A stretch of DNA of 64,000 nt from Rhizobiales bacterium 65-79 (GTDB taxonomy: Bacteria; Pseudomonadota; Alphaproteobacteria; Rhizobiales; Rhizobiaceae). Shown in pieces: positions 54,298 through 64,000 of this stretch; the first letter of the stretch is position 1; the number at the start of each line of letters is the position of its first letter. The DNA is taken from NCBI GenBank assembly GCA_001896885.1, contig MKRJ01000019.1, positions 1-64,000 of the forward strand, written 5' to 3'. The notes beneath the pieces are model-generated. The model was not told the origin of the DNA, did not search any database, and saw nothing but the letters and a program-made list of their open reading frames with translations. The position numbers were made by a program, and so were the translations under genes.

Positions 54298-54840
54298 ATG
54301 AAGACGAAATTGACGCTCGCGGCCATCTCCGCCTTCTGCCTCTTTTCAGCATCCGCCTTCGCCCTCGAACTGAAAAGCCCCGACTTCAAGGAGGGCGACA
54401 CGATGCCGATGAAGCACGTCTTCAACGGCACAGGCTGCAAGGGCAGGAACGTGTCTCCCGCGCTCGAATGGTCGGGTGTTCCGGCGGACGCCAGGAGCCT
54501 GGCGCTGACGGTCTATGACCCCGATGCCCCGTCCGGGTCCGGCTGGTGGCACTGGGAAGTGGTGGACATCCCGCCGAAGACGATGAAACTCGCCGAGGGC
54601 GCGAGCGCGGGAAAGATGCCCAAGGGCTCGATGCAGGCGCGCAATGATTTCGGCAAGTCGGAATATGACGGCCCCTGCCCGCCGGCCGGCGACAAGCCGC
54701 ACCGCTACATCTTCACCATCTATGCGCTGAAGGCCGCCAAGCTGCCGCTCGACAGGTCGGCGCCCGGCGCGGCCGCGGGATTCGCGATCAATGCCGACCT
54801 GCTCGACAAGGCGACGCTGACGGTGATGTACGGACGCTGA
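54298..54840 (+). CDS. YbhB/YbcL family Raf-kinase-inhibitor-like protein, secreted
   Basis: The 180-residue PEBP-fold protein begins with a Sec signal peptide (KLTLAAISAFCLFSASAFA, cleaved after about residue 22). The mature domain shows SPDFKEGDTMPMKHVFNG, the ligand pocket DPDAPSGSGWWHWEV, and GPCPPAGDKPHRYIFTIYAL. It is periplasmic, with unknown ligand. The ATG at 54298 is chosen because it begins the signal peptide; an upstream in-frame start would overlap the previous gene. Confidence 0.92.
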   Translation: MKTKLTLAAISAFCLFSASAFALELKSPDFKEGDTMPMKHVFNGTGCKGRNVSPALEWSGVPADARSLALTVYDPDAPSGSGWWHWEVVDIPPKTMKLAEGASAGKMPKGSMQARNDFGKSEYDGPCPPAGDKPHRYIFTIYALKAAKLPLDRSAPGAAAGFAINADLLDKATLTVMYGR

Positions 54841-54859
54841 GGCCGCCATGCGGGCGGCG

Positions 54860-55372
54860 CTATGCGCGGGCCCGCTTCTCGTGGTCGAGAAGGCCGGTCA
54901 GCGCCGCGACCGCGCCGCTCTTGATTTCGTGCGCCAGCAGCCGGTTGAGATCGACCGGCGCGGGCAGCGACAATTGCCCGCGCGGCACGCGCTGGAAGCC
55001 GAGCGGGCCGTAATAGGGTTCGTCGCCGACCAGCACGACGGCGCCCGCCCCGGCTTTCGCCGCCGCCTCGAGCGCGATCGCCACCAGCCGCCGGCCGACG
55101 CCGATGTTCTTCCATTCCGGCCTGACCGCGAGCGGCCCGAGCAGCAGCGCCCTGCCCTTGCCCGCCGCGACCCGCGTCATGCGCACGGAGCCGATGACCG
55201 TTTCGCCATGCAGGGCGACGAAGGAGAGGCCGCGCTCATGCCCACCGCCCTCGCGGATGCGGTAGGCGGCGCGGGCGTAACGGCCGGGGCCGAACGCTTC
55301 TTCGTTGATTTCCTCGATTTGCGGGTCGTGTGCCGCCTGCTCCTGCAGGTAGGCGAAGTCGGTGGCCTTCAT
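54860..55372 (-). CDS. GNAT family N-acetyltransferase
   Basis: The 170-residue protein has the GNAT acetyl-CoA motif LGPLAVRPEWKNIGVGRRLVAIALEAA and the YYGPLGFQRVPRG segment common to the YhbS-like subgroup. Substrate cannot be predicted. It starts at 55372, preceding a ~280-base interval without genes shared with the reductase at 55652. Confidence 0.9.
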   Translation of the reverse strand: MKATDFAYLQEQAAHDPQIEEINEEAFGPGRYARAAYRIREGGGHERGLSFVALHGETVIGSVRMTRVAAGKGRALLLGPLAVRPEWKNIGVGRRLVAIALEAAAKAGAGAVVLVGDEPYYGPLGFQRVPRGQLSLPAPVDLNRLLAHEIKSGAVAALTGLLDHEKRARA

Positions 55373-55651
55373 GGTCGATCGGTTCCGGTTCGAGAACGGG
55401 TTGGGAGCATATGCCGGCGCGGTCGGCGCCGTGGCGCCGGTTCAGGCGCGGGCTCGTCGTCGCTCGATAGGGATGATCGTCAAGGCGCTTCCTCCAGGGG
55501 AATTTTCCGCTAGACGATTTTGTCCCGGCACGCAATCGCCAATTGCGCGAAACTTCCGGTCGCCCGGCGACGACGGTCTGTTCAGGGGGCACGGGGTTGG
55601 GCTTCGCCCGCCCGTGGCCTAGATTCTTCGGAAGAGAAGAGGATTTCCGGC

Positions 55652-56641
55652 ATGGGCATGCTGAACGACGGAATCTGGACCGACAGATGGTACGACACGA
55701 AGTCCACGGACGGCCGCTTCGAACGCGCCGAGGCTCCGTGGCGCGATTTCGTCACCGTCGACGGCAAACCGGCTCCGGGGCGGACGCGCGGCTTCAAGGC
55801 CGAGCCGGGCCGCTATCATCTCTACGTGTCGCTCGCCTGCCCATGGGCGCACCGCACGCTGATCTTCCGCAGGCTGAAGAAACTCGAAGATGTCATTTCC
55901 GTTTCGGTCGTCCATCACTTCATGGGCGAACAGGGCTGGACCTTCAGGCTCGAGGAAGGGGCGACCGGAGACACGCTCCACGGCTTGGATTACCTCCACC
56001 AGGTCTATACGCGCGCCGACCCGAACTATACCGGCCGGGCCACGGTGCCGATCCTCTGGGACAAGCGCGGGGAGACGATCGTCTCCAACGAATCCTCCGA
56101 GATCATCCGCATGCTGAACTCGGCCTTCGACGCCTGGGGCGACCGCTCGCTCGACTTCTATCCCGCCGCGCTGCGCGCCGAGATCGACGCCGTCAACGCA
56201 CGCGTCTATCCAACGATCAACAACGGCGTCTATCGCGCCGGCTTCGCCACCACGCAGGAAGCCTATGAGGAAGCTTTCGACCAACTCTTCGCCGCGCTCG
56301 ACGAGATGGAGGAGCGGCTGTCGCGCCACCGGTACCTCGTCGACGATCGGCTGACCGAAGCCGACTGGCGGCTGTTCACGACACTGGTCCGCTTCGACCC
56401 GGTCTATGTCGGCCATTTCAAGTGCAACTTGCGCCGGATAGCCGATTATCCAAACCTGTCGAATTACCTGCGTGATCTCTACCAGGTGCCGGGCGTGGCC
56501 GGTACGGTGAACCTCTACCACATCAAGCATCACTATTACGAAAGCCACCCGACGGTGAACCCGACACGCATCGTGCCGAAGGGTCCGGAACTCGACTACG
56601 CCGCCCCGCACGACCGCGATCGTTTCAGGAAGGCTGCCTAG
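55652..56641 (+). CDS. Glutathionyl-hydroquinone reductase (ECM4/GST Xi-like)
   Basis: The 329-residue GST-fold enzyme has the nucleophilic Cys63 in SLACPWAHRTLIFR and the long C-terminal helical domain with HRYLVDDRLTEADWRLFTTLVRFDPVYVGHFKCNL, both characteristic of glutathionyl-hydroquinone reductases. It would remove glutathione from quinone conjugates in the cytoplasm. The start is ATG 55652 after GAAGAGGA. A hairpin CTCCTCT/AGAGGAG (56647-56671) follows the stop as a possible terminator. Confidence 0.93.
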   Translation: MGMLNDGIWTDRWYDTKSTDGRFERAEAPWRDFVTVDGKPAPGRTRGFKAEPGRYHLYVSLACPWAHRTLIFRRLKKLEDVISVSVVHHFMGEQGWTFRLEEGATGDTLHGLDYLHQVYTRADPNYTGRATVPILWDKRGETIVSNESSEIIRMLNSAFDAWGDRSLDFYPAALRAEIDAVNARVYPTINNGVYRAGFATTQEAYEEAFDQLFAALDEMEERLSRHRYLVDDRLTEADWRLFTTLVRFDPVYVGHFKCNLRRIADYPNLSNYLRDLYQVPGVAGTVNLYHIKHHYYESHPTVNPTRIVPKGPELDYAAPHDRDRFRKAA

Positions 56642-56724
56642 CAGCCCTCCTCTCAGCGACGGGGAGAGGAGGCGCTCCGCCTTTCCCCTTGCGCAACAAT
56701 TCCGCCTTGTTTATTGAAACCACC

Positions 56725-56826
56725 ATGAACACGCGCCACGCCCTGCCGGTTTCCTCGTCCGCCGCTTTCGCGACGGCGACGGTTCGCGCGCTTTCCTCGA
56801 CCCTCCTTCTTCTCGGCCTTATCGGC

Positions 56827-56844
<18 letters not shown>
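56725..56844 (+). CDS. leuL: leuA leader peptide
   Basis: This 39-codon frame begins ATG-AAC-ACG and runs into four consecutive Leu codons (CTCCTTCTTCTC, codons 27-30) plus one more at codon 32, ending just before a strong hairpin. That is the design of an amino-acid attenuation leader: ribosome stalling at Leu codons when leucyl-tRNA is scarce. It is too short for ordinary gene callers. The peptide itself (ending LLLLGLIGDRRAR) has no other expected function. Confidence 0.82.
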
Positions 56845-58656
<1,812 letters not shown>

Positions 58657-58668
58657 GCGCATTCGCCT

Positions 58669-58903
58669 TCCCCTCAAGGGCAGGGGAACCGCATAGGGAA
58701 GTCGGGTAGGATTTGCGCGCTCGTTTACCCCCACCCCTGTCCCCTCCCCACAAGGGGGAGGAGACGCCATCTCCGCTTTCTCGGCTGCAATCTTCGAAAT
58801 TTTGCGCCGTATGGCGTAGGCGCAAAGTTCCCCTCCCCCTTGTGGGGAGGGGTTAGGGGTGGGGTACTTTCATATACAATTCCCCTGTCCCTTGATGGGG
58901 AGG
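58669..58903. repeat. Nested palindromic intergenic element after leuA
   Basis: An inner pair of ~34-base inverted repeats (58726-58760 and 58833-58866, core CCCCTCCCCACAAGGGGGAG) flanks a hairpin TTTGCGCC/GGCGCAAA (58801-58826). An outer, less exact pair (CCTTCCCCTCAAGGGCAGGGG near 58669 and its inverted copy near 58903) frames the whole. Directly after it comes CATGCGATTGCCCTG, the end motif of the 16-kb element. No gene lies in 58657-59024. Confidence 0.72.
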
Positions 58904-58987
58904 CGCCGCGCAGTTTCCGCATGCGATTGCCCTGTCTTTCCGGTGAGAAGGGAACGTGAACATCGTGGCAAACGTCGCGGTGCTATG

Positions 58988-59002
58988 TTAATAAGGCATT
59001 AA
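58988..59002. promoter_or_regulatory. CtrA-type box, TTAA-N7-TTAA
   Basis: TTAATAAGGCATTAA exactly fits the full CtrA consensus TTAA-N7-TTAA and lies 22 bases before the ATG at 59025. CtrA is the cell-cycle master regulator of alphaproteobacteria. Confidence 0.55.
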
Positions 59003-59024
59003 CTGTGTGCCGCGGAGTTTTCCT

Positions 59025-59615
59025 ATGGCTGAACCTGAAGCCAGCGTAACGTCGATCGATCAGGTGCGGAGGCTGAACGACGTCATCCGCGAGGTGAAGA
59101 ACGCTGCCGCCGACCGCGACGACGTGGTCGTGGAGATCCGCGAGGCGAGCCGGGTCCGGCTGGAGCTTCTGGCCCAGGAACTGAAGCCGGTCTTCGACGC
59201 CGTCCCGGCGGAGAACGACTGGTTCGATTTCGCGATATCGTCCGGCCTGCAGCCAAGGCTCTGGATCGACGCCATCACCCACGTGACGCTCGGCCGCGAC
59301 CGTCGCACCTACCGCTTCCTCGCCGATACACGGCTCGGACGGAGCGTGCTCGCCGAATCGCCCGAGATCAAGCCGGTCGCCGATCAGGTGACGCGCTACA
59401 TCGCCGAGCGCATGGTGGAGCGGCAGCGCCTGGTCGAGGGAACCGTCGAGCCGGTGGCGCGCATTGCGGCCCGCGCCAGGTGGGGCAGCATCTACCGCCC
59501 GCGCCATGGCTGGCGCGCCTTCCTGCACGGTCTCCTGCTGGTGATCGCCGGCGCGCTGGTCGGCCTGGCCTTCGCCGCTGCCTATTTCTGGGACCGGCTC
59601 GCCGACCTGGGCTAG
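59025..59615 (+). CDS. Conserved hypothetical protein with C-terminal membrane helix
   Basis: The 196-residue protein is soluble for about 155 residues (coil-rich start, then a LWIDAITHVTLGRDRRTYRFL segment) and ends in one helix (FLHGLLLVIAGALVGLAFAAAYFW), so it looks tail-anchored in the inner membrane. Similar rhizobial proteins are uncharacterised. Start: ATG 59025, preferred to GTG 59007. A CtrA box upstream suggests cell-cycle control. The stop TAG (59613-59615) is the first three bases of the repeat element that follows, so the native C-terminus may have been altered. Confidence 0.83.
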   Translation: MAEPEASVTSIDQVRRLNDVIREVKNAAADRDDVVVEIREASRVRLELLAQELKPVFDAVPAENDWFDFAISSGLQPRLWIDAITHVTLGRDRRTYRFLADTRLGRSVLAESPEIKPVADQVTRYIAERMVERQRLVEGTVEPVARIAARARWGSIYRPRHGWRAFLHGLLLVIAGALVGLAFAAAYFWDRLADLG

Positions 59616-59952
59616 AGCCTTTCATGACTAGCTGGAAGCAGTTCTGTTTCTCCGATGGCGAGGCGACCCGCCAGGAGGGCGGCGCGGGGCGTACCGGTGG
59701 TACGGCCAAGTCCGCCCGACGAAGCGGGCGCCCGCCAGCGGGAAACCGCCCCGTCGATTTGCCCCGCAAATCGACAAGACCCATAGATGCCGGTCGTCCT
59801 TTCGCAGGCGAAGCCTGCGGGCGACCGGTGGGCTGGGTGAATTCGGGCCAAATCCTTCAGCCTTTGGGGTCCGGCCTCTGGCCGGCTCGAGGGTAGGCCA
59901 AGGCCCGGATTCCCTCCGGCAGAACGCTTCCAGCTAACCATGAAAGGCTCTA
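59613..59952. mobile_element. MITE-like element, ~340 bp
   Basis: Terminal inverted repeats of 33-34 bases (TAGAGCCTTTCATG then nearly identical TAGCTGGAAGC and GTTCTG) lie at 59613-59646 and 59920-59952, differing at two bases and one indel. The interior is non-coding with short palindromes such as GTCGATTTG/CAAATCGAC and GCAGGC-GAA-GCCTGC. TA ends suggest TA target duplication as in Tc/mariner or IS630-type MITEs. It fills the whole gap between two convergent genes. Confidence 0.75.
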
Positions 59953-59956
59953 GATT

Positions 59957-60895
59957 TCACGCCCTGAGCAGCACCTTGTGCGAGCGGTGAGGCGACAGGT
60001 ATTCCGACGAAATCTCCGTGACCGTCGCTGTCGGCCCGGTGACGCCGCGGCGCGTCAGCCGGATCGACCATTCCCTGCCCTCATGGTCGATGTCGATCTG
60101 GTTGTATTGCGCCAGCGGCCGGCGCGAGCCGAACGCCTCTCCCGCCGCCGCCACGCCGACGACGGGTATCTCGTTGTCGCGGCCGCCGATGCGGTAGAGC
60201 GTGGGTTCGTGCGTATGCCCGTGCAGGACCAGTTCCGCGCCGTGTCGCCTCACGGTCCGCTGGAAGAGCGAAATGCCGAACAGCCGCTTGTGCGCGGCGG
60301 CCGAGCCGCGCACCGGCGGATGGTGGATCATGACGACGCGGAAGAGCCCTTCCCGGCCGGCCTTGTCGAGCAAAGCGCCGAGCCTCGCCGCCTGCGCCGC
60401 CCGGAAATAGCCCGTCGCCATGAACGGAGCGCTCGCCCGCGCGGATGACGTCCCGATCAGCGCGATATCCTGGCGCACGCGCATGTAGGGGAAATGGTGG
60501 CGGAAATCCGTCATCGGCTTCTGGCCGTCGCCCGTCATCCAGGCGCTCCATGCCCGGCATGCCTTGTCGAGGGCTCCAGGGACGTAGGCGTCGTGATTGC
60601 CGGGAATGATGGAGACGTCGTGCGGCGAGCCCAGCGTTTCCAGCCACAGCCGCGCCATCTCGATTTCCCGGTCGAGCGCCAGATTGACGAGGTCGCCGGT
60701 GACCGCGATATGATCGGGCGCCGCCACCTTCATGTCGCCGACGATCGCATCGAGGATGGAATCGCGCATGTGGCGCCGGCGGTTGCGTTGCCAGTTGACG
60801 TAGCCGGTAATGCGTTTCGAGGCGAGTTCGCGGTAATCTACGTCGGGCAGGGGACCCAGATGGACATCGGAAATATGCGCCAGCCGAAACATCAT
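59957..60895 (-). CDS. Calcineurin-like metallophosphoesterase
   Basis: The 312-residue phosphoesterase has all metal motifs: ISDVHLG, VTGDLVNLALDREIE, IPGNHDAYVP, IHHPPV and LHGHTHEP. The family includes phosphodiesterases acting on cyclic nucleotides, phospholipid precursors and other phosphoesters; the substrate here is unknown. It is convergent with the gene at 59025, with the MITE ending four bases past its stop. The divergent Nudix gene lies 56 bases upstream. Confidence 0.93.
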   Translation of the reverse strand: MMFRLAHISDVHLGPLPDVDYRELASKRITGYVNWQRNRRRHMRDSILDAIVGDMKVAAPDHIAVTGDLVNLALDREIEMARLWLETLGSPHDVSIIPGNHDAYVPGALDKACRAWSAWMTGDGQKPMTDFRHHFPYMRVRQDIALIGTSSARASAPFMATGYFRAAQAARLGALLDKAGREGLFRVVMIHHPPVRGSAAAHKRLFGISLFQRTVRRHGAELVLHGHTHEPTLYRIGGRDNEIPVVGVAAAGEAFGSRRPLAQYNQIDIDHEGREWSIRLTRRGVTGPTATVTEISSEYLSPHRSHKVLLRA

Positions 60896-60951
60896 AGACC
60901 CTTACGCCACGCAGCCTTCTCGTGCCAGCCTTTTGCGGGTGCACGATCCTT

Positions 60952-61440
60952 ATGAGCAAAGCCGCGTTCCGCCAGGGCGGATGGCCGGGCATAAGGGCAA
61001 GGCTCTTTCACGGTTACTTTCTCCTGTCGCGGCCGATGACGCTCGGCGTCCGGGCCGTCGTCCATGACCGTAACGGACACAAGGTCTTCTTGATCCGTCA
61101 CACCTATGTTCCCGGCTGGCACCTGCCGGGCGGCGGCGTGGAGAAGAACGAAACCGTCGTCCAGGCGCTGACCCGCGAGCTTTCGGAAGAAGGCAATTTC
61201 CAGCTTCTCGCCCCTCCCCTGCTGCGCTCGCTTCATTTCAACCGGCATGCGAGCCCCCGCGACCACGTCGCCGTCTTCCTGGTCGAGGATTTCCGCCAGC
61301 ATCTGGCGAAGGCTCCCGACCGCGAGATCGCCGACAGCGGTTTTTTCGCTCTCGATGAATTGCCCGAGATGACGACGCCGGGCACCCGCCGCCGCATCGC
61401 CGAAACGTTCGAAGGCGCCCCGGTTTCCGAATATTGGTGA
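60952..61440 (+). CDS. Nudix hydrolase
   Basis: The 162-residue protein has the Nudix box GGGVEKNETVVQALTRELSEEGNF with REL.EE, preceded by VRAVVHDRNGHKVFLIRHTYVPGWHLPGG. Members hydrolyse nucleoside-diphosphate-linked compounds. ATG 60952 is chosen; GTG 60922 is possible. An N-terminal basic stretch (RLFHGYFLLSRPMTLG) is shared with rhizobial homologues. Substrate unknown. Confidence 0.9.
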   Translation: MSKAAFRQGGWPGIRARLFHGYFLLSRPMTLGVRAVVHDRNGHKVFLIRHTYVPGWHLPGGGVEKNETVVQALTRELSEEGNFQLLAPPLLRSLHFNRHASPRDHVAVFLVEDFRQHLAKAPDREIADSGFFALDELPEMTTPGTRRRIAETFEGAPVSEYW

Positions 61441-61978
61441 GGAAGCGCCTTGACGGCACGACCATCGACGTTCGCGCTTGCCCGAATCAGCAGGTTGGGA
61501 AAATATCGTCGAGGCAAGATGTTACCGATCCTCGCCGCATTCTTGCCGCGTCGATCGGCATAAGAAGACAGCAGATGGAGATCGGCCGGGGCGAGCAGGA
61601 TTCCATCCGTGAGTGCAGCCCAAGCTTTCGACCGTGTCCGGCATCGTCGCCGCCACGGTTCCGGAGGGAGATGTCTGGTGGGATTTCTTGCGTTTACTTT
61701 ACCGCAAGCCGGCGCGGATGCGAGGTTACGAACGCTTGCCATGAAGTGAATGAGGGATTAACCACTGCATACGGTCGTGAGAGAGGGCCTTTCTCGACAA
61801 AATGAAAAATTCCACGCCGAGCAAAGGGATTGGTTAACCAAGCTTGTCGATAATTTTAGATGAACCGGCCCCCGATGGCTGGCGCCGAGGCGTCTGGCCA
61901 ATTTTGTCGGCGCGTGGAAACGCGGCGGCAGCGGGCGCTGGCGGCTTGAGTTTGGTGAATAGAGTTCGGTTGGCTGGC
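61441..61978. other. AT-richer intergenic region upstream of the DUF2778 gene
   Basis: About 540 bases without a convincing gene; composition is less GC-rich than its neighbours. A 12-bp palindrome TTGGTTAACCAA (61830-61841) and GGATTAACCA (61751-61760) resemble CtrA half-sites but lack the second TTAA at the right spacing. The promoter of the downstream gene should be here. Confidence 0.45.
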
Positions 61979-63508
61979 ATGGCGTTCGCAAGCGACACGA
62001 TCTGGGACGATTACCCCCGCGCAAATGCAGGGTTTCCTTCGATACGCACAAGCTGGCTTCTTTCCGGCGTAGCCGTGCTCGGATTGGGCGTGGCGCTGGC
62101 GGGCTGGTCGCTCGCGACGGTGGCCGCGGTGCACAAGATGGAGACTTCGCTCTCCTCGACGCCGACCCTTCTGCCGGAAAGCGCCTTCGCGCCCGGCGCG
62201 ATAGCCCTCTTCGATCCCGCGCACCGCATCGAGCATCTGGGCGACAAGCTGCGGCAGCATCTCGCCTACCCGGACGCGGCCGCCCCACAGGCGGCGCCTG
62301 CCCGCCACCACGAAAAATCCGGCCGCGTCGTCGCGGCAACCACCTCCGCCCATCAGCCGGCATCGCATATGCCCCTGGCGGAGCGCTTCGGCGAGCGCAT
62401 GTCCAAGGAGGCGTCAGCGGCCCATCAGCGCGGATCGGATTTCATCCGCTCCCGTCTCGCGGCCGCCGGTTCGGTCAAGTCCTCGCGCATGGCGCTCGCG
62501 GATGCCGCAGCACTCCTGGCCGCACGCGCGGCATCGCCGGCCAAACCGGTCGTCAAGCTGCCGCAGCAGGTGGCGCTTCTCCCGCAGGAACCGTCGAATA
62601 CGCGCTTCGCGCATGATGTCGCCAACGCCATTCCGAAGCTGCTTCCCACCATGCCTTCCGCCGACCGCTTCGGGTCGGCCGGGAACGATGCGGAGAAGCC
62701 GTCGAGGATAGCGCTCGCCGTCATCGACGCGGAACTGGACAAGGGCACCGAGGTGCTGTCGCCCCCCCTGCCCAGCGCGCCGCCGGCCCGCAACGCGGCG
62801 GTTCCCGACGACACGGCTGACGATACCCGCAAGCGGGACGGCGAGCCGTTCTCCGAGAACATGCCCGACAACCCGCCTTTGCCGACCTGGCGCCCGGCAT
62901 TGAAAGCGCCGGAAGAGCCGGCAGCAGCGCCGGCCCCGGCTCCCGCCCCCACGCCGGCGCCGCAGAATGCGCGCCCGACGCGCGCCATCATGGCCTATGC
63001 CAAGCCCGACGATTTGGACGACGAAAGTCCGCTCTCCGGCCTCGGCAGGCTCTTCGAGAGAAAGCCGCGCCTGCCCGGCCTGGGCAACGGCGTGGCCGTC
63101 TACGACATCCGCAACGCCGTGGTCTATATGCCTGACGGCGAAAGGCTGGAGGCCCATTCCGGCATGGGGACCATGGCCGACAAACCGCGCTACGTCGACG
63201 AGAAGAACCGCGGACCGACACCGCCCAACACCTACAAGCTGGTGCTGCGGGAGCGGCGTTTCCACGGCGTCGAGGCGATCAGGCTGCTGCCGATCGACGG
63301 CAACAACAAATTCGGCCGCGTCGGCCTGCTCGCGCATACCTACATGCTGCGCGGCGGCCTCGCCGAGTCGAACGGCTGCGTCGTCTTCAAGGACTACAAG
63401 CGCTTCCTGCAGGCCTTCAAGCGGGGCAAGGTCACGCGTCTGGTCGTGGTGCCGGACCTTTCGCATGCGTCTCCGGCCACGCTCGCTTCGGCGGCGCGCG
63501 GCGCGTAG
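61979..63508 (+). CDS. DUF2778 (Tlde1-type L,D-transpeptidase-like) envelope protein
   Basis: The 509-residue protein has a membrane anchor at about residues 20-45 (SWLLSGVAVLGLGVALAGWS), a ~300-residue Ala/Pro-rich low-complexity linker, and a C-terminal DUF2778 domain (about 370-500). The domain shows GLGNGVAVYDIRNAVVYMPDG, GPTPPNTYKL, HTYMLRGG and AESNGCVVF, with the His and Cys expected for L,D-transpeptidase chemistry. Tlde1 effectors of this family cut or exchange tetrapeptide stems; a rhizobial chromosomal copy with a long linker more likely acts on the cell's own wall. ATG 61979 starts the conserved form; upstream starts are possible. Confidence 0.85.
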   Translation: MAFASDTIWDDYPRANAGFPSIRTSWLLSGVAVLGLGVALAGWSLATVAAVHKMETSLSSTPTLLPESAFAPGAIALFDPAHRIEHLGDKLRQHLAYPDAAAPQAAPARHHEKSGRVVAATTSAHQPASHMPLAERFGERMSKEASAAHQRGSDFIRSRLAAAGSVKSSRMALADAAALLAARAASPAKPVVKLPQQVALLPQEPSNTRFAHDVANAIPKLLPTMPSADRFGSAGNDAEKPSRIALAVIDAELDKGTEVLSPPLPSAPPARNAAVPDDTADDTRKRDGEPFSENMPDNPPLPTWRPALKAPEEPAAAPAPAPAPTPAPQNARPTRAIMAYAKPDDLDDESPLSGLGRLFERKPRLPGLGNGVAVYDIRNAVVYMPDGERLEAHSGMGTMADKPRYVDEKNRGPTPPNTYKLVLRERRFHGVEAIRLLPIDGNNKFGRVGLLAHTYMLRGGLAESNGCVVFKDYKRFLQAFKRGKVTRLVVVPDLSHASPATLASAARGA

Positions 63509-63682
63509 AGCCTTCCCACCGACTTTCCGCGCGGTGCCTGCGGGCGCCGCCCGCCGTTCTTGGAACCCCGGATGGCGGGACTTGCGGTGTGGCCCAGTCT
63601 GTTTGTCCCTCAGCGCCTATGGCCTAGATTGCATTTCGTGCTCTTGCACCCCGCACAGACCAGAAATCAACGGCCCTGATCC

Positions 63683-64000
63683 GTGAAACCATCAAGCAGC
63701 ATCCCCGTCGACGGTCTCGATGCGCCGAGGCGTTACTGGGCATGGGCGACGCTCATCGTCGGCATCACCCTTGCCGTCCTCGACGGTACCATCGCCAACG
63801 TGGCGCTGCCGACCATCGCGGAGGACTTCAAGGCGAGCCCCTCCGTCTCGATCTGGATCGTCAACGGCTACCAGATGGCCGTCGTCGTCACATTGCTGCC
63901 CTTTGCCTCGCTCGGCGAGATATACGGCCATCGGCGCGTCTATGTCCTAGGCGTCGTGCTTTTCACGCTCTCCTCCCTCGCCTGCGCGCTCTCCGGCTCG
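63683..64000 (+). CDS. MFS drug/H+ antiporter, DHA2 (EmrB/QacA) family, 5' part
   Basis: The first ~106 codons are present, cut by the window edge. The first helix and motif D1 (ATLIVGITLAVLDGTIANVALPTIAEDF), the SIWIVNGYQMA helix and motif A (LGEIYGHRRVY) match 14-helix DHA2 multidrug exporters. Start is GTG 63683. The upstream 170 bases show nothing notable beyond promoter space. Substrate range cannot be inferred. Confidence 0.88.
   Translation, partial: MKPSSSIPVDGLDAPRRYWAWATLIVGITLAVLDGTIANVALPTIAEDFKASPSVSIWIVNGYQMAVVVTLLPFASLGEIYGHRRVYVLGVVLFTLSSLACALSGS

Noticed and set aside
61434-61805. 123-codon frame before the DUF2778 gene
   Set aside because: No domain, no ribosome binding site, overlaps the previous gene's end, and mixed composition; treated as non-coding.
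61751-61841. CtrA site before the DUF2778 gene
   Set aside because: TTAACC half-sites occur, but neither is followed by a second TTAA at seven bases, unlike the exact box at 58988.

Overview
The window is a 64 kb piece of a GC-rich chromosome from an alphaproteobacterium of the order Hyphomicrobiales (Rhizobiales). Phyllobacteriaceae or a Mesorhizobium relative is the best guess. Support comes from gene content and order (lgt-midA-pgeF, rplY-pth-ychF-maoC, apt near petABC, cca-nudix-DUF1285 beside moxR-DUF58-DUF4159), an LdtR-like MarR gene next to ilvE, a TTAA-N7-TTAA CtrA box, and small palindromic repeats typical of these genomes. Almost everything is core housekeeping. I found no tRNA, rRNA, CRISPR array, prophage or large island.

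Layout. 1-5.6 kb: 5' end of uvrB (its long N-terminal extension carries an in-frame palindromic repeat), a SemiSWEET transporter, two cold-shock genes with a shared leader motif, an alpha/beta hydrolase with a Tat signal and no ordinary start codon, and an MBL-fold hydrolase. 5.7-10.5 kb: ilvE divergent from a MarR regulator, then an OmpR/EnvZ-type pair split by a methyltransferase on the other strand. 10.6-14.2 kb: a three-gene membrane-glycosylation operon (GtrB-like transferase, methyltransferase, GtrA fused to a multi-spanning C-terminal part). 14.4-22.7 kb: csaA, ybjN, ubiK, then lgt-midA and pgeF-M24 separated by an HxlR regulator and a flavin oxidase that look like a later insertion.

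22.7-29.9 kb: lipoprotein, prs, rplY, pth, a vapBC module, ychF, two MaoC hydratases, apt. 30-34.4 kb: GFA protein, cytochrome bc1 operon petABC, and a second toxin-antitoxin module. 34.4-42.6 kb: three tandem overlapping ABC exporters, trmL, hemF. 42.9-47.3 kb: a TadG-like protein, DUF1059, and cca-nudix-DUF1285. 47.4-54.2 kb: four overlapping genes (MoxR ATPase, DUF58, BatA/DUF4159, membrane protein), probably a cell-envelope chaperone system. 54.3-64 kb: YbhB, GNAT, a GST-like reductase, leuA behind a well-formed attenuator, a gene with a CtrA box whose stop codon lies inside a MITE-like element, a metallophosphoesterase, a Nudix protein, a DUF2778 L,D-transpeptidase-like protein and the start of an MFS exporter.

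Most genes sit in short operons with 1- or 4-base stop/start overlaps. The best-supported regulatory features are the leuA attenuator (leader peptide plus two mutually exclusive stems), inverted-repeat operators before both toxin-antitoxin modules and the MarR gene, the CtrA box, and the duplicated cold-shock leader. No wholly new multi-gene system is obvious. The items most worth a second look are the csp leader motif, the repeat inside uvrB, the possible ATC start, the MITE, the GtrA fusion operon, and the M24 protein that has lost its metal ligands.
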